Below, piece after piece: positions 1 through 9,473 of a stretch of 64,000 bases of DNA. The DNA is taken from positions 1 through 64,000 of the forward strand of contig NZ_NFVA01000013.1 of assembly GCF_002264395.1 (NCBI RefSeq). Direction: 5' to 3'. The stretch comes from Paenibacillus sp. VTT E-133291 (GTDB lineage Bacteria > Bacillota > Bacilli > Paenibacillales > Paenibacillaceae). The notes beneath the pieces are model-generated. The model saw only the letters and a list, made by a program, of their open reading frames with translations, had not been told where the DNA came from and searched no databases. A program made the position numbers and the translations under genes. Each line of letters opens with the position of its first letter. Positions within the stretch are counted from its first letter, which is position 1.

Positions 1-84
1 CGGCAAAACTACCTCGAAAGCATACGCTTAAGTTTTGTGAGCGATACTTTTCCGAACCATTGACCACAGCGCGTGGAGGTTAGA

Positions 85-156
85 ATGTCGCTATTGTTAT
101 TGGTTGCACAGTTTTTTATGCAACATGCGCAAATGATGAGGCAATCTTGCACATAA
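85..156 (+). CDS. Possible 23-residue leader peptide
   Basis: A short frame starts at an ATG five bases after a good GGAGG ribosome binding site and encodes a peptide with a hydrophobic start (MSLLLLVAQFF). It is followed at once by the hairpin at 159-205, an arrangement seen in attenuator leaders. No downstream gene that it could control is close by, since mdxE starts 600 bases later. It may be chance. Confidence 0.18.
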   Translation: MSLLLLVAQFFMQHAQMMRQSCT

Positions 157-554
157 CAAAGAGGCACAACCGCCGCGAAGTAGCTTGTCCGAGGTTGTAC
201 CTTTCATAAGTAACATTGCCTTTTAGTTATATAAAACAGGAGGCAGACAATAGATGCGTTGATTCATGTTGGAGTGCCTCTTAACGATTTGGATTATAGC
301 ATGGAATAAAAGGGCTTTCAATACTCTTGTTCAAACCATTGCACAAATTTTCACTTAAGTATATGCGCGTTTCTACGCTCAGATAATTGTAAATCTATAG
401 GAAAAGTGAATTTGTGGGATATGAGGGGCAAATAAAATAACAATTCCATTTTTAAACACATGAATTATCGATTAATTAAAAGATATCATGTGAAAAATGG
501 AGATAAATGCCTATAGTCTTTATCAATTAATGGAAAATGGTCAAATATGGTATG

Positions 555-620
555 TGCAAACGTTTTTAAAAACAAACGATACTGTTGTATGATGTATTCA
601 TGAATGAAGCGCTTTCTTGC
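555..620 (+). promoter_or_regulatory. Candidate mdx promoter with cre-like boxes
   Basis: A -10 box TATGAT (588-593) lies 17 bases after a weak -35 box TTTAAA (565-570). The -35 overlaps TGCAAACGTTTTTA (555-568), which matches 12 of 14 positions of the cre consensus bound by CcpA. A second partial site with the AAGCGCTT core lies at about 607-615, just after the start of transcription. Inference: sugar uptake is repressed by CcpA or a LacI-type regulator when glucose is present. Confidence 0.45.
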
Positions 621-757
621 ACTGCGAATTGCACCTCAAGAAGGAGCGAGCTAAAAGAATAACTTTTTTTTTAGCTTTTCTGAAATCGTTTGCGCAAGTT
701 TCTGGTTCTACTATTTTACCATCTTATTCTTTTTTAAAATTGGGAGGGGTTAAAGTA

Positions 758-2092
758 ATGAAGTTGAAAAAAGTGATGGTTATCACCGCTGCTGTCTCTA
801 TGGCACTGTCCGTTACAGCGTGTGGTTCGAACAACAATGGGAATGCCGGGGGAAACAATGCAGCAAAAGCTACTAATGCTGCTAACAACACTACAGAGAC
901 TGCAGCGCCAGAGAGCACAGATGCAGCTGCAACAGGTGAGATTGTCCCTGAAGATGGAGCGACTCTAGTCGTATGGGAAAGTAAGGAAGAAAGACCATTC
1001 GCAGATGAAATTGCTAAGCAGTTCACAGCGAAATATAACGTTCCAGTCAAGATCGAAGAGTTGGCACCACCAGATCAAGTAACTAAACTTACGCAAGATG
1101 GTCCTTCAGGATTAGCTGCAGACGTTATCCTTATTCCTCACGACAACTTAGGTAAAGCGGCAAGTGCGAGCTTGGTTCTTCCAAACGATGTCTTCGGTGA
1201 AGAAACAAAAGCCAGCAATACTGAAGCTTCGATTATCGGATCTTCGTACGAAGGCGAATTGTATGGTTACCCAAGAGCAGCAGAAACTTATGCATTGTTC
1301 TACAATAAATCACTCGTTAAAGAAGCACCTAAGTCTTTTGACGATGTTCTTGCTTTCAGCAAAACATTCACCGATAAATCCAAGAACAGATACGGAATTA
1401 TGTGGGAAGTAGGAAACTTGTACTTCAACTACATGTTTATCGCTTCCGATGGTGGATATCTGTTTGGTAAGGACGGTACAGATAAAGACGATATCGGACT
1501 TGCTAATGACGGAGCTGTTGCAGGACTTAAAGAATTCGTGAAAATGAAAGAAGCATTGCCAATTAAGAGCGGAGATATCAACGCTGATATCAAACGCAGC
1601 TTGTTCACCTCAGGTGATGTAGCGATGGATATTACAGGACCTTGGGAGCTTGGAGGATACAAAGCCGCTCTTGGAGATAACCTTGGTATCGCACCGATCC
1701 CTACAGTGAATGGCAAAACAGCTATCACATTCTCTGGTATCAAAATTTTCGCAGTTAACTCGTTTACTCAATATCCGAATGCTGCTAAATTGTACGCTCA
1801 TTTTGCATCAAGCAAAGACGCTCAATTGCTATTGAACAAAACGATCGGTTCTGTTCCTACAAACAACGAAGCGCTTCTTGATCCACAAATTGTTAACGAT
1901 CCATTCGTATCCGCTATTGCAGCACAAGCTAAGAGTTCCCAACCAATGCCTTCTATCCCTGAAATGGGTAACGTTTGGAGCCCTGTGAATGCAGCGCTTC
2001 CAGAAATTTGGGATAAAAATGTGGATCCAAAAGCAGCAATGGACAAAGCCGTTCAACAAATCAAGGATTTGAACAACAGTTCATCGCAATAA
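758..2092 (+). CDS. mdxE: Maltodextrin-type ABC transporter solute-binding lipoprotein
   Basis: This 444-residue extracellular lipoprotein captures the sugar for the adjacent permease. The signal peptide ends in a lipobox (LSVTAC, lipidated Cys22) followed by an Asn/Gly/Thr/Ala-rich linker to about residue 60. The mature domain has MalE-family features, including an early VVWESKEE strand and DVILIPHDNLG. An open frame extends upstream to 617, but the ATG at 758 has a strong GGGAGGGG site eight bases before it and starts exactly at the signal peptide. The substrate is inferred from similarity to Bacillus MdxE and from the mdxF/mdxG neighbours; another alpha-glucoside is possible. Confidence 0.85.
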   Translation: MKLKKVMVITAAVSMALSVTACGSNNNGNAGGNNAAKATNAANNTTETAAPESTDAAATGEIVPEDGATLVVWESKEERPFADEIAKQFTAKYNVPVKIEELAPPDQVTKLTQDGPSGLAADVILIPHDNLGKAASASLVLPNDVFGEETKASNTEASIIGSSYEGELYGYPRAAETYALFYNKSLVKEAPKSFDDVLAFSKTFTDKSKNRYGIMWEVGNLYFNYMFIASDGGYLFGKDGTDKDDIGLANDGAVAGLKEFVKMKEALPIKSGDINADIKRSLFTSGDVAMDITGPWELGGYKAALGDNLGIAPIPTVNGKTAITFSGIKIFAVNSFTQYPNAAKLYAHFASSKDAQLLLNKTIGSVPTNNEALLDPQIVNDPFVSAIAAQAKSSQPMPSIPEMGNVWSPVNAALPEIWDKNVDPKAAMDKAVQQIKDLNNSSSQ

Positions 2093-2130
2093 GGATCATA
2101 AATCACAGTCTTAACAGCATACAGTGAATC

Positions 2131-2170
2131 AAGCTGCCCGTCGCATGTTTAGCGGAGGGCAGCTTCTTAT
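2131..2170 (+). terminator. Intercistronic hairpin after mdxE (partial terminator)
   Basis: A 9-bp perfect stem (AAGCTGCCC with GGGCAGCTT) is followed by CTTATTTT. Such hairpins after binding-protein genes commonly stabilise the upstream mRNA or stop most transcripts, so that the binding protein is made in excess over the permease. Confidence 0.6.
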
Positions 2171-2199
2171 TTTCACTCGGAGAGGAGAACGGAAGCGAA

Positions 2200-3513
2200 A
2201 TGCAGCGACATCGCACGAGGGCCGCAGTACTGTCGACGATTTTCATGGGATTGGGACAAATATATAACCGCCAATTCATCAAAGGAATCATGTTTTTAGT
2301 TGTAGAAGCCGCCGCTGTTTATTATTTTATTCAGAATCTTGCTACGGCTTTATGGGGTTTTGTCACACTAGGAGAAAACCCTAGCCGTTTGGTAAAAGTA
2401 AAAGGCATCGCTAAGATGGTAGCTGGGGATCACTCGATCTATATTTTGATTCAAAGTTTGATCACCATTCTAATGCTTATCATCATAATCCTCGCTTGGT
2501 ATTTGAACATTAAAGATGCTTATAAGACTGGAGAGAAACGCGATAACGGTCTTCAGGCAAACACCTTTAAACAAAGTGTTCGCTATATACTAGATTATAA
2601 GTTCGCTCAGACGTTCTTGGTCTTGCCAGGTATTGGTGTTCTGTTCTTTACGATCATGCCAATCATCTTCATGATCCTGCTAGCGTTTACGAACTATTCC
2701 GCACCTGATCATCTTCCACCCGCTAAATTGGTGGACTGGGTTGGATTTCAGACCTTCCGTAATTTATTAGTTCTCAAAACCTGGAGTCACACTTTTTATG
2801 GCGTATTAACGTGGACGATTATATGGGCAGTTCTTTCAACGATTACTACATATTTCGGAGGACTATTGGTAGCCTTACTGGTGAGCCAAAAGGGTATTCG
2901 TTTCAAAGGAATGTGGAGAGTTATTCTGATTGTGCCTTACGCAGTACCGCAGTTAATCTCTTTGCTGCTCATGCGCAATTTATTTAACGGTCAATTCGGC
3001 CCTATCAACCAATACCTCGGATATTTTGGAATGGGTGGATTGCCATGGCTGACAGATCCATTCTGGGCTAAGGTTACCGTAATTATTGTTAACATGTGGG
3101 TTGGTATTCCAGTCTCGATGTTACTTATTATGGGCGTGCTGACTACAATTCCTCGGGATATGTATGAAGCAGCTGAGGTGGATGGAGCAACAGGTTATCA
3201 GAAGTTCCGTATTGTTACGTTACCGATGGTCTTGTTCTCCACCGCGCCTACTTTAATTACGCAGTTCGCAGGTAACATTAACAACTTTAATGCGATCTTC
3301 CTATTAACAGGTGGTAGTCCTGTAAATGGTGATTATCAATATGCCGGTTCCACGGACTTGCTAGTAACCTGGCTATACAAATTAACACTTGATCAGAATA
3401 AAAACAACATGGCTTCGGCAATAGGGATTATTATCTTTATCATTGTTGCATCATTCTCCCTGTACAATTACCGCCGGACGAAATCATTCAAAGAGGAGGA
3501 TATGATCCAATGA
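2200..3513 (+). CDS. mdxF: Maltodextrin-type ABC permease, MalF-like subunit
   Basis: One of two membrane subunits of the sugar importer, 437 residues, close to the length of Bacillus MdxF. An N-terminal membrane region (about residues 15-110) precedes the core of six further predicted helices. The EAA coupling loop, which contacts the ATPase, is visible as YEAAEVDGATGYQKF near residue 330. Its ATG has GGAGAGGAGAA upstream. It overlaps mdxG by four bases (ATGA), so the two subunits are translationally coupled. No ATPase gene is in the cluster; a shared MsmX-type ATPase encoded elsewhere would be needed, as in B. subtilis. Confidence 0.88.
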   Translation: MQRHRTRAAVLSTIFMGLGQIYNRQFIKGIMFLVVEAAAVYYFIQNLATALWGFVTLGENPSRLVKVKGIAKMVAGDHSIYILIQSLITILMLIIIILAWYLNIKDAYKTGEKRDNGLQANTFKQSVRYILDYKFAQTFLVLPGIGVLFFTIMPIIFMILLAFTNYSAPDHLPPAKLVDWVGFQTFRNLLVLKTWSHTFYGVLTWTIIWAVLSTITTYFGGLLVALLVSQKGIRFKGMWRVILIVPYAVPQLISLLLMRNLFNGQFGPINQYLGYFGMGGLPWLTDPFWAKVTVIIVNMWVGIPVSMLLIMGVLTTIPRDMYEAAEVDGATGYQKFRIVTLPMVLFSTAPTLITQFAGNINNFNAIFLLTGGSPVNGDYQYAGSTDLLVTWLYKLTLDQNKNNMASAIGIIIFIIVASFSLYNYRRTKSFKEEDMIQ

Positions 3514-4352
3514 GCAGAAAGATCGCGAACTTTATTCGCTTAAGTGGTAGCTACATCATCTTGATTGCTTTGTCGATAGCGGCCCTCTATCCGGCCCTCT
3601 GGATTTTATTTGCTTCCTTCCGACCTGGTAAATCACTGTACAGTAAAACGTTTATCCCTGAGCAATTCACCTTCGATCACTACAGAGAATTGTTCACATC
3701 CCCGAGCTATATGTTTGGAACTTGGTATGCGAATACATTGAAGATAGCCGTATTCTCCATGCTTATCGGTGTAGTTCTTACCTTGTTAACCAGTTACGCT
3801 GTATCCAGATTCCGGTTTAAAGCGCGTAAAACAGCGTTATCGACCGTTCTGATTCTTGGTATGTTCCCTGGTTTTATGAGTATGATTGCTATTTATATGC
3901 TCCTTAAGGAGTTTAATTTGCTGGATACACATATTGCCTTGATTATCGTTTATGCGGCTGGGGCGCCGCTCGGGGGAACATTTATCGCGAAAGGCTTCCT
4001 CGATACGATTCCTCGTTCTTTAGATGAGGCGGCTCGAATAGACGGGGCGAGCAATTTCGGGATATTTATGCGAGTCATTCTTCCCTTGTCACGCCCTATG
4101 ATCACTTACATGGCGCTGACTCAATTTGTCGGTCCTTGGGTGGATTTTATTTTCGCCAGACTTATTTTACGGACGAAGGAGAACTGGACCGTCGCAGTCG
4201 GAATGTGGGATATGGTTAACTCGAACCAAAATACTAACTTTACTTTGTTCTCTGCCGGTGCTGTTCTGATCTCTATTCCAATTATGATTTTGTTTGTATT
4301 CTTGCAACGTCTGCTTGTTGATGGATTGACTGCAGGAGCTAGTAAGGGGTAA
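3510..4352 (+). CDS. mdxG: Maltodextrin-type ABC permease, MalG-like subunit
   Basis: Second membrane subunit of the importer, 280 residues, with six predicted helices. The EAA loop reads LDEAARIDGASNFGIF (about residues 171-186). The C-terminus GLTAGASKG is typical of MalG-type permeases. Its start overlaps the mdxF stop (ATGA). It is the last gene of the transport operon and is followed by a hairpin. Confidence 0.88.
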   Translation: MSRKIANFIRLSGSYIILIALSIAALYPALWILFASFRPGKSLYSKTFIPEQFTFDHYRELFTSPSYMFGTWYANTLKIAVFSMLIGVVLTLLTSYAVSRFRFKARKTALSTVLILGMFPGFMSMIAIYMLLKEFNLLDTHIALIIVYAAGAPLGGTFIAKGFLDTIPRSLDEAARIDGASNFGIFMRVILPLSRPMITYMALTQFVGPWVDFIFARLILRTKENWTVAVGMWDMVNSNQNTNFTLFSAGAVLISIPIMILFVFLQRLLVDGLTAGASKG

Positions 4353-4385
4353 ACGAATTCGCTTCTTTATACTAAAGAATGAACA

Positions 4386-4428
4386 GGGTACAGCCTTTGT
4401 ACAGAAATGCAAGGCTGTACCCTTATTC
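4386..4428 (+). terminator. Terminator after mdxG
   Basis: A 12-bp perfect stem (GGGTACAGCCTT with AAGGCTGTACCC) has a 13-base loop and is followed by the short T-rich tail TTATT. The weak U-tract suggests that some transcripts may read through into the chemoreceptor gene 20 bases further on. Confidence 0.65.
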
Positions 4429-4448
4429 CATCATAGGGAGTGAACATA

Positions 4449-6503
4449 ATGAAAAAGCTATGGACTCTACAATTTAGATCCGTTGGAATAAAACTGTTCG
4501 TTATTCTATTTAGCTCCATAGTGCTCTTATCCTCTGTACTAGGATTGACTTCATATTATGCTGCTAAAGATATCATTACAGATGAGGTTGCCGCAGCCTC
4601 TTCGCAGTCTGTAGTTCAAGCAGCGGACAAGCTGGATTTTGTCCTAACAGAATACGAAGCGCTCTCAAGGCAGTTTGCCCTCGACTCCGCATTAAAAGGT
4701 GATTTGGAAAACATAAAAAGTGGAGAACTTACAACGGTAGCCAAAGTTTCCGCGGAAGATCGGATTCGTAGAAAGCTAGACTTAGTTAAAGGATCAGATG
4801 AACGGATGTATGGCGTCAGACTGGTATCTAAGAGCTTGGAAGAAACGGAATCGTATAAATCTACTGGCATTAGTGGCCTTCGTAGTGATGAAGGTATTGC
4901 TGAAAGACTGAAACAAATTGCAGATGCTAAAGGGGAGCCAGTGTGGTTTCCGGTTCGTGAGAAGGGCTTCTTTGATGCTTATACTGAACCTACTTTAACT
5001 ATGGGGAGATTGCTTCGCAATCTTGTACATCCTGAAGCGGAGTATTATATGCTGATCGAAGTTAAAGGCAAGGCCATGACCGAAATGTTGTCTAATCTTC
5101 AGATTGGAATTACGGGTGAGATTCGAATTTTGAGCACAGAAGGTAACATAGTTTATGGTGCGGATCATGCTAAACTGGGTCAACCCTCTTACATAAAAGT
5201 AACAGATGAGCAAGATGTAGAGAAGAAACATTCTTTTACAGCAGCCGATGAGAACGGAAGTCCGCAGCTTGTCGTGTATCAGCCTTTAAAAACTGCGAAG
5301 TGGACACTCATGGGCTATGCACCGGTCAGTGATTTTACGAAGTCGGCGGACAAGCTTCTGTATATCACGTTCTCTGTGGTGCTGGCAGCTGCCGTGATAG
5401 CCCTGTTAATTGGTTATATTCTGGTTCGTTTGGTTGGACGTCCTCTGGGTAAGCTGGCGACTTTAATGGAAGATGGCGAACGGGGAAATCTTCGGGTACG
5501 AACGAATTTTAAAGGTAAGGATGAGATTGGCCGGCTTGGGCAAAGCTTCAACAAAATGATGGAGCAAATTTCTCTGCTTGCAAGCCAGAGTGAGATGTCA
5601 GCGGATGAAGTGCTGGGTACCTCGGAACAATTAGTTAAAGCATCAGGTACAACCTCACTTCATGCCAGAGAGGTCGCGTCTGCTACGGGTGAGATTGCAC
5701 TTGGAGCCGCCAGCCTTGCTGCTGAAGCAGAAAGAAGCCATCATAATGTCGAAATCATTGGCAGTAAAATGAGCCAAGTAACTGAATTGAATACAGTAAT
5801 GGACGCTTCTGCGGAGCGGGTTATCGAGGTTAGTGATCAGGGGACAGAGCTGATGAAGCTGCTAGTAGAGCAGAGTGAATCTACGGTGGAGATGTTCAAT
5901 CGGATACAAGAAAACTCCAATAAGCTTAGAGAGAGTACACATTTAATTCGCAGTATTCTTAGTCCTATGATAGCCGTGAATAAGCAGACCAATATCTTGG
6001 CACTAAATGCCACTATAGAAGCGGTAAGAGCGGGTGCGGCAGGCAGAGGTTTTATAGTGATTGCGGATGAAATCAGACAGCTCGCTAACCAATCGAATGA
6101 GTCGATTCAATCGGTTTCCAAGATTACAGAAGAGATTGGTCTACACATTGAGAACACCGTTAAGGATATCAATGAGACCGCTCCAAAGTTTCGTGAACAG
6201 ATTTCTTCCGTACGGGAGTCATCGACGATATTTGCCAGTGTGAAAGAGGAAATGGAACACTTCATGGGACATATTAATGAATCCTCATCTTCTATTCATG
6301 AACTGATAGCGTTTCAGCGTCAATTAGGCGAATCCATGGCGAGTGTCAGTGCCATAGTGCAGCAGACAACGGCTTCGACAGAGGAGGTAGCTTCGATGTC
6401 CTCACAGCAGTTTACTGTAAGTGAGGAGCTTGTTGCTTTATCTCAAAAGCTAGAGAGCTTAGCAGCAGATCTTAAGCAATCTATGGTTTCTTTTCAAGTA
6501 TGA
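4449..6503 (+). CDS. Methyl-accepting chemotaxis protein
   Basis: A transmembrane chemoreceptor of 684 residues that signals to CheA/CheW. Order: short cytoplasmic start, first membrane helix (about 14-36), extracellular sensor of about 265 residues (probably double Cache), second helix (about 305-328), HAMP (about 330-385), and a long coiled-coil signalling domain. The hairpin tip is recognisable in [18 protein letters not shown] and [21 protein letters not shown] at 4449 is preferred over GTG at 4440 because AGGGAG sits eight bases before the ATG. Its place just behind mdxEFG suggests that it senses a related sugar, perhaps through MdxE; that is inference. Confidence 0.85.
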   Translation: MKKLWTLQFRSVGIKLFVILFSSIVLLSSVLGLTSYYAAKDIITDEVAAASSQSVVQAADKLDFVLTEYEALSRQFALDSALKGDLENIKSGELTTVAKVSAEDRIRRKLDLVKGSDERMYGVRLVSKSLEETESYKSTGISGLRSDEGIAERLKQIADAKGEPVWFPVREKGFFDAYTEPTLTMGRLLRNLVHPEAEYYMLIEVKGKAMTEMLSNLQIGITGEIRILSTEGNIVYGADHAKLGQPSYIKVTDEQDVEKKHSFTAADENGSPQLVVYQPLKTAKWTLMGYAPVSDFTKSADKLLYITFSVVLAAAVIALLIGYILVRLVGRPLGKLATLMEDGERGNLRVRTNFKGKDEIGRLGQSFNKMMEQISLLASQSEMSADEVLGTSEQLVKASGTTSLHAREVASATGEIALGAASLAAEAERSHHNVEIIGSKMSQVTELNTVMDASAERVIEVSDQGTELMKLLVEQSESTVEMFNRIQENSNKLRESTHLIRSILSPMIAVNKQTNILALNATIEAVRAGAAGRGFIVIADEIRQLANQSNESIQSVSKITEEIGLHIENTVKDINETAPKFREQISSVRESSTIFASVKEEMEHFMGHINESSSSIHELIAFQRQLGESMASVSAIVQQTTASTEEVASMSSQQFTVSEELVALSQKLESLAADLKQSMVSFQV

Positions 6504-6530
6504 GAATTAAATCTTATTAGTAAAAACAAT

Positions 6531-6577
6531 AAAACGAGCAACTCTCCTATGTATTGGAGTTTTGCTCGTTTTTTTAA
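6531..6577 (+). terminator. Rho-independent terminator after the chemoreceptor gene
   Basis: The stem AAACGAGCAA pairs with TTGCTCGTTT and is followed by a run of Ts; an inner CTCC/GGAG pair extends the stem. Confidence 0.85.
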
Positions 6578-6667
6578 CTTAATGACTTTAAGGCGTTCTT
6601 CTTGTCTTAGAAGGAGTTTGGGAGATACACTTGGATTAACATTTTAATAGTAGAAAAGAGTGATCGA

Positions 6668-7600
6668 TTGACAAATTTGCATCTAAGTCTTAGTGGGAGT
6701 CTTTTTCAGCAGGCATTAATTGAAGGGGATTATAGTCCTCATTTTTTTGCTTACTATTATAAACAATGGAACAATTACTATATGTCCTACCATCAGCATA
6801 ATTCAACCGAAATTATGTATTTGATCTCAGGGAGCTGTGTCGTGGATGTTCACCCGAGAGCGGGGCAAGAAGAGAGATTTAGATTAAAGCGGGGAGAATT
6901 GATCATCCTTGATGCGAATGTTCCGCACAGACTGATTGTCGAGGATGGGGCGCCCTGTAGAATGCTGAATGTGGAGTTTGGATTTACGGAATATACAGGG
7001 GTTGCTCCATCTATCGGCAAGCTAGCTCGGAAAGAAGCGGCACTTGCTGAATGGTTAAAGGTTCCCTTTTCCAGTCTAGTCATGCCTGATCCGGAGGAAA
7101 TTTATCATGTTCTAAAAGGACTTGTACTGGAGCTTGATCAAAGTGGCGGAAAAGGTGGAAGTATGGTCGACTTATTGTTTTGTGAGCTTCTGCTTCGATT
7201 ATCTAGCTTGCGACAGGATCAGCTTCATGCCAGTCAACAGCCGTCACAGCTCTATGTGCGGCGTAGTATCGAATTCCTGCATCAGAATTACGACCAGAGT
7301 ATTCAGGTTAAGGATATCGCTGCCGCGGTCAATCTGCATCCCGGATATCTGCATCGTATTTTTAAGTCACATACAGGTAGGACACTCAGTGATTATTTGA
7401 ATATGCTGCGAATGGAGAAAGCGAAGATGCTGCTGGGGCAAAGTGATATTCCGATTGCTGAAATTGCCGATTATGTAGGAATTAGTAGCAGACAATATTT
7501 TCATCTCCTCTTCAAGAAATATACTGACTGCACACCCGTAGAATATCGTAATTCCATTGAGCGTCATGCTTGGAGTTATGAAGAGATGGATGTTCAATAG
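6668..7600 (+). CDS. AraC-family transcriptional regulator with cupin sensor
   Basis: A 310-residue regulator. The N-terminal cupin-like sugar-binding domain (about 20-160) includes YHQHNSTEIMYLISG and ILDANVPHRL. The C-terminal pair of helix-turn-helix motifs (about 205-300) includes VKDIAAAVNLHPGYLHRIF and IAEIADYVGISSRQYFHLLF. The start is TTG at 6668 with AAAAGAG seven bases before it. It lies 118 bases before the GH4 galactosidase gene in the same direction and probably activates it in the presence of the substrate. The melA upstream region has a poor -35 box, which fits an activator-dependent promoter. Confidence 0.85.
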   Translation: MTNLHLSLSGSLFQQALIEGDYSPHFFAYYYKQWNNYYMSYHQHNSTEIMYLISGSCVVDVHPRAGQEERFRLKRGELIILDANVPHRLIVEDGAPCRMLNVEFGFTEYTGVAPSIGKLARKEAALAEWLKVPFSSLVMPDPEEIYHVLKGLVLELDQSGGKGGSMVDLLFCELLLRLSSLRQDQLHASQQPSQLYVRRSIEFLHQNYDQSIQVKDIAAAVNLHPGYLHRIFKSHTGRTLSDYLNMLRMEKAKMLLGQSDIPIAEIADYVGISSRQYFHLLFKKYTDCTPVEYRNSIERHAWSYEEMDVQ

Positions 7601-7718
7601 ACAAGTTAGGATTTTTGACACCTTCCTTCAAAAGAGGTCATGATATTGGTTACGCTTTCCCTAGCGCCCCTGCTACAATGGACAGGAACAATCAATTCAT
7701 TACCGGAGGATGATAAGG

Positions 7719-9224
7719 ATGTCATTTAAAGTGTCTTTTATTGGGGCAGGCAGCATTGGATTTACCCGTGGATTGTTGCGGGACTTACTAACCGTGCCGG
7801 AATTTAATCATATTGAAGTCTCGTTTATGGATATTAATAGCCACAACCTGGAGATGGTTACCGAACTGTGCCAACGTGATATTAGAGAGAATGGATTAAA
7901 TATTCAAATCCAGGCAACGACGGATCGAAGAGAAGCCCTGAAGGATTCCAAGTACGTATTTTGTACTATTCGTATGGGTGGGCTGGAAGCATTTGCTACA
8001 GATGTGGATATTCCTTTGAAATACGGCGTCGATCAGTGCGTAGGGGATACCCTTTGTGCAGGAGGCATTATGTATGGTCAGCGCGGGATTGCGGAAATGC
8101 TGAATATTTGCCGTGATATTAGGGAGATGGCTGCGCCGGATGTACTCCTGCTTAACTATTCGAATCCTATGGCTATGCTGACTTGGGCTTGCAACAAATA
8201 CGGCGGTGTACGGACGATTGGTCTGTGTCATGGAGTGCAGCATGGGCATGGGCAAATTGCAGATGTGTATGGGCTGAAGAAGTCAGAAGTCGATATTATC
8301 TGTGCGGGTATCAATCACCAGACCTGGTATATTTCAGCGAGTCATCAGGGAAAGGATTTGACCGAAGGTCTTTTAGAAGCTTTTGAGAATCATCCAGAAT
8401 TCAGTCGCACAGAAAAAGTTCGGATCGACATGCTGCGCCGGTTTGGATATTACAGTACTGAATCCAATGGTCACCTAAGTGAATATGTGCCATGGTACCG
8501 TAAACGGAGCGATGAAATTATGGATTGGATCGACCTAGGAAGCTGGATTAACGGAGAGACTGGCGGATATCTACGTGTCTGCACTGAAGGGCGGAATTGG
8601 TTCGAAACGGATTTTCCGAATTGGATGAAGGACCCGGCACTGGAGTATACGGGGGAGAATCGTGGAGAAGAGCATGGCTCTTTTATTATTGAAGGATTGG
8701 AAACGGGCAGAGTGTACAGAGGTCACTTTAACACTGTGAACAATGGTGTGATCTCTAATTTGCCGGATGATGCGATCATCGAAGCACCGGGGTATGTGGA
8801 CCGGAACGGGATATCGATGCCGTTTGTGGGAGAATTACCGCTTGGTCTCGCAGCGGTGTGCAACGTTAGTATCTCAGTGCAGCGTCTAGCCGTCGAAGCC
8901 GCGGTGCATGGCGATGACAAGCTGCTGCGTCAAGCCTTTATGATGGATCCGCTCGTGGGTGCCGTATGTAACCCGAAAGAAATCTGGCAGATGGTCGATG
9001 AGATGCTCGTAGCTGGGGAGCAGTGGCTGCCACAATACAGCGAGTCCATTGCACAAGCGAAGGAGCGCTTAGCTACAGGAAATCTGATTCCAACGAAGAC
9101 TAATAACGAAGGCGCTGCTCGCCTGAAGGTGAAAACGGTGGAAGAGATGATGCAGGACCGGGATACAGCGAATAGAAATGCCGGTGAGTCTGACAAAGGC
9201 AAGGATAGGGAAAAGGCTCATTAG
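7719..9224 (+). CDS. melA: GH4 family alpha-galactosidase/alpha-glucosidase
   Basis: An NAD- and Mn-dependent glycosidase (GH family 4) that hydrolyses alpha-galactosides such as melibiose by an oxidation-elimination mechanism. Visible signs: the Rossmann loop FIGAGSIGFTRG at the N-terminus, the GGLEAF and CVGDTLCAGG segments, metal-site Cys and His in GLCHGVQ and INHQTWY. It has 501 residues, longer than the usual 430-450, owing to a charged tail after about residue 460. ATG at 7719 is chosen over 7710 because the CGGAGG site is nine bases before it. The symbol rests on overall resemblance to MelA; alpha-glucosidase activity is possible in this family. Confidence 0.82.
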   Translation: MSFKVSFIGAGSIGFTRGLLRDLLTVPEFNHIEVSFMDINSHNLEMVTELCQRDIRENGLNIQIQATTDRREALKDSKYVFCTIRMGGLEAFATDVDIPLKYGVDQCVGDTLCAGGIMYGQRGIAEMLNICRDIREMAAPDVLLLNYSNPMAMLTWACNKYGGVRTIGLCHGVQHGHGQIADVYGLKKSEVDIICAGINHQTWYISASHQGKDLTEGLLEAFENHPEFSRTEKVRIDMLRRFGYYSTESNGHLSEYVPWYRKRSDEIMDWIDLGSWINGETGGYLRVCTEGRNWFETDFPNWMKDPALEYTGENRGEEHGSFIIEGLETGRVYRGHFNTVNNGVISNLPDDAIIEAPGYVDRNGISMPFVGELPLGLAAVCNVSISVQRLAVEAAVHGDDKLLRQAFMMDPLVGAVCNPKEIWQMVDEMLVAGEQWLPQYSESIAQAKERLATGNLIPTKTNNEGAARLKVKTVEEMMQDRDTANRNAGESDKGKDREKAH

Positions 9225-9307
9225 ATTGTAGTGGGTGCAGCACACTTGGAAGAAGCGATAACAAAGGCACTGTGAGACGGCTTCAGACAGTTGATTAGAG
9301 CTCCTTT

Positions 9308-9357
9308 ATATAAACAACCTCCCCTCCCAAGCACTGGGATGTGGAGGCTGTTTATAT
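9308..9357. terminator. Strong hairpin after the galactosidase gene
   Basis: A 15-bp stem with one mismatch (ATATAAACAACCTCC with GGAGGCTGTTTATAT) lies 84 bases after the melA stop. There is no proper T-run, so it may act in mRNA stability or as a weak terminator. Confidence 0.5.
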
Positions 9358-9420
9358 GGGTTTCTATCCGATAGCTCCGAACCTTGGAGCCCCCAAGCTG
9401 GGTAGAGGAATCCCCAAAAT

Positions 9421-9463
9421 ATGAGTATCCCAAAAGTCATGAAATGACTGATGGGATACTCAT
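9421..9463 (-). terminator. Terminator of the yhbH-family gene
   Basis: An 11-bp perfect stem (ATGAGTATCCC with GGGATACTCAT) with an inner AGTCA/TGACT stem sits 11 bases beyond the yhbH stop. On the minus strand it is followed by ATTTT. It lies between two converging genes and could stop transcription from both sides. Confidence 0.6.
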
Positions 9464-9473
9464 GTATAGGTGA

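Larger units (their letters stand above)
1..757. other. Long upstream stretch with no confident gene
   Basis: No convincing protein gene lies before mdxE. Three things are visible. At 159-205 a hairpin pairs ACAACC with GGTTGT and is extended by AGG/CCT. At 446-500 an imperfect inverted repeat pairs CCATTTTT and CACATG with CATGTG and AAAAATGG. At 555-620 there are promoter and cre-like sequences, listed separately. The first 200 bases look structured but match no RNA family that I recognise (not tmRNA, RNase P RNA or SRP RNA). They could be an untranslated leader or the remnant of an upstream gene. Confidence 0.4.

Noticed and set aside
1..240. tmRNA, 6S, RNase P or SRP RNA at the left edge
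   Set aside because: Hairpins exist, but none of the conserved sequence blocks of these RNAs were found.
7896..8255. 119-residue open frame on the minus strand
   Set aside because: Antisense to the GH4 galactosidase gene.
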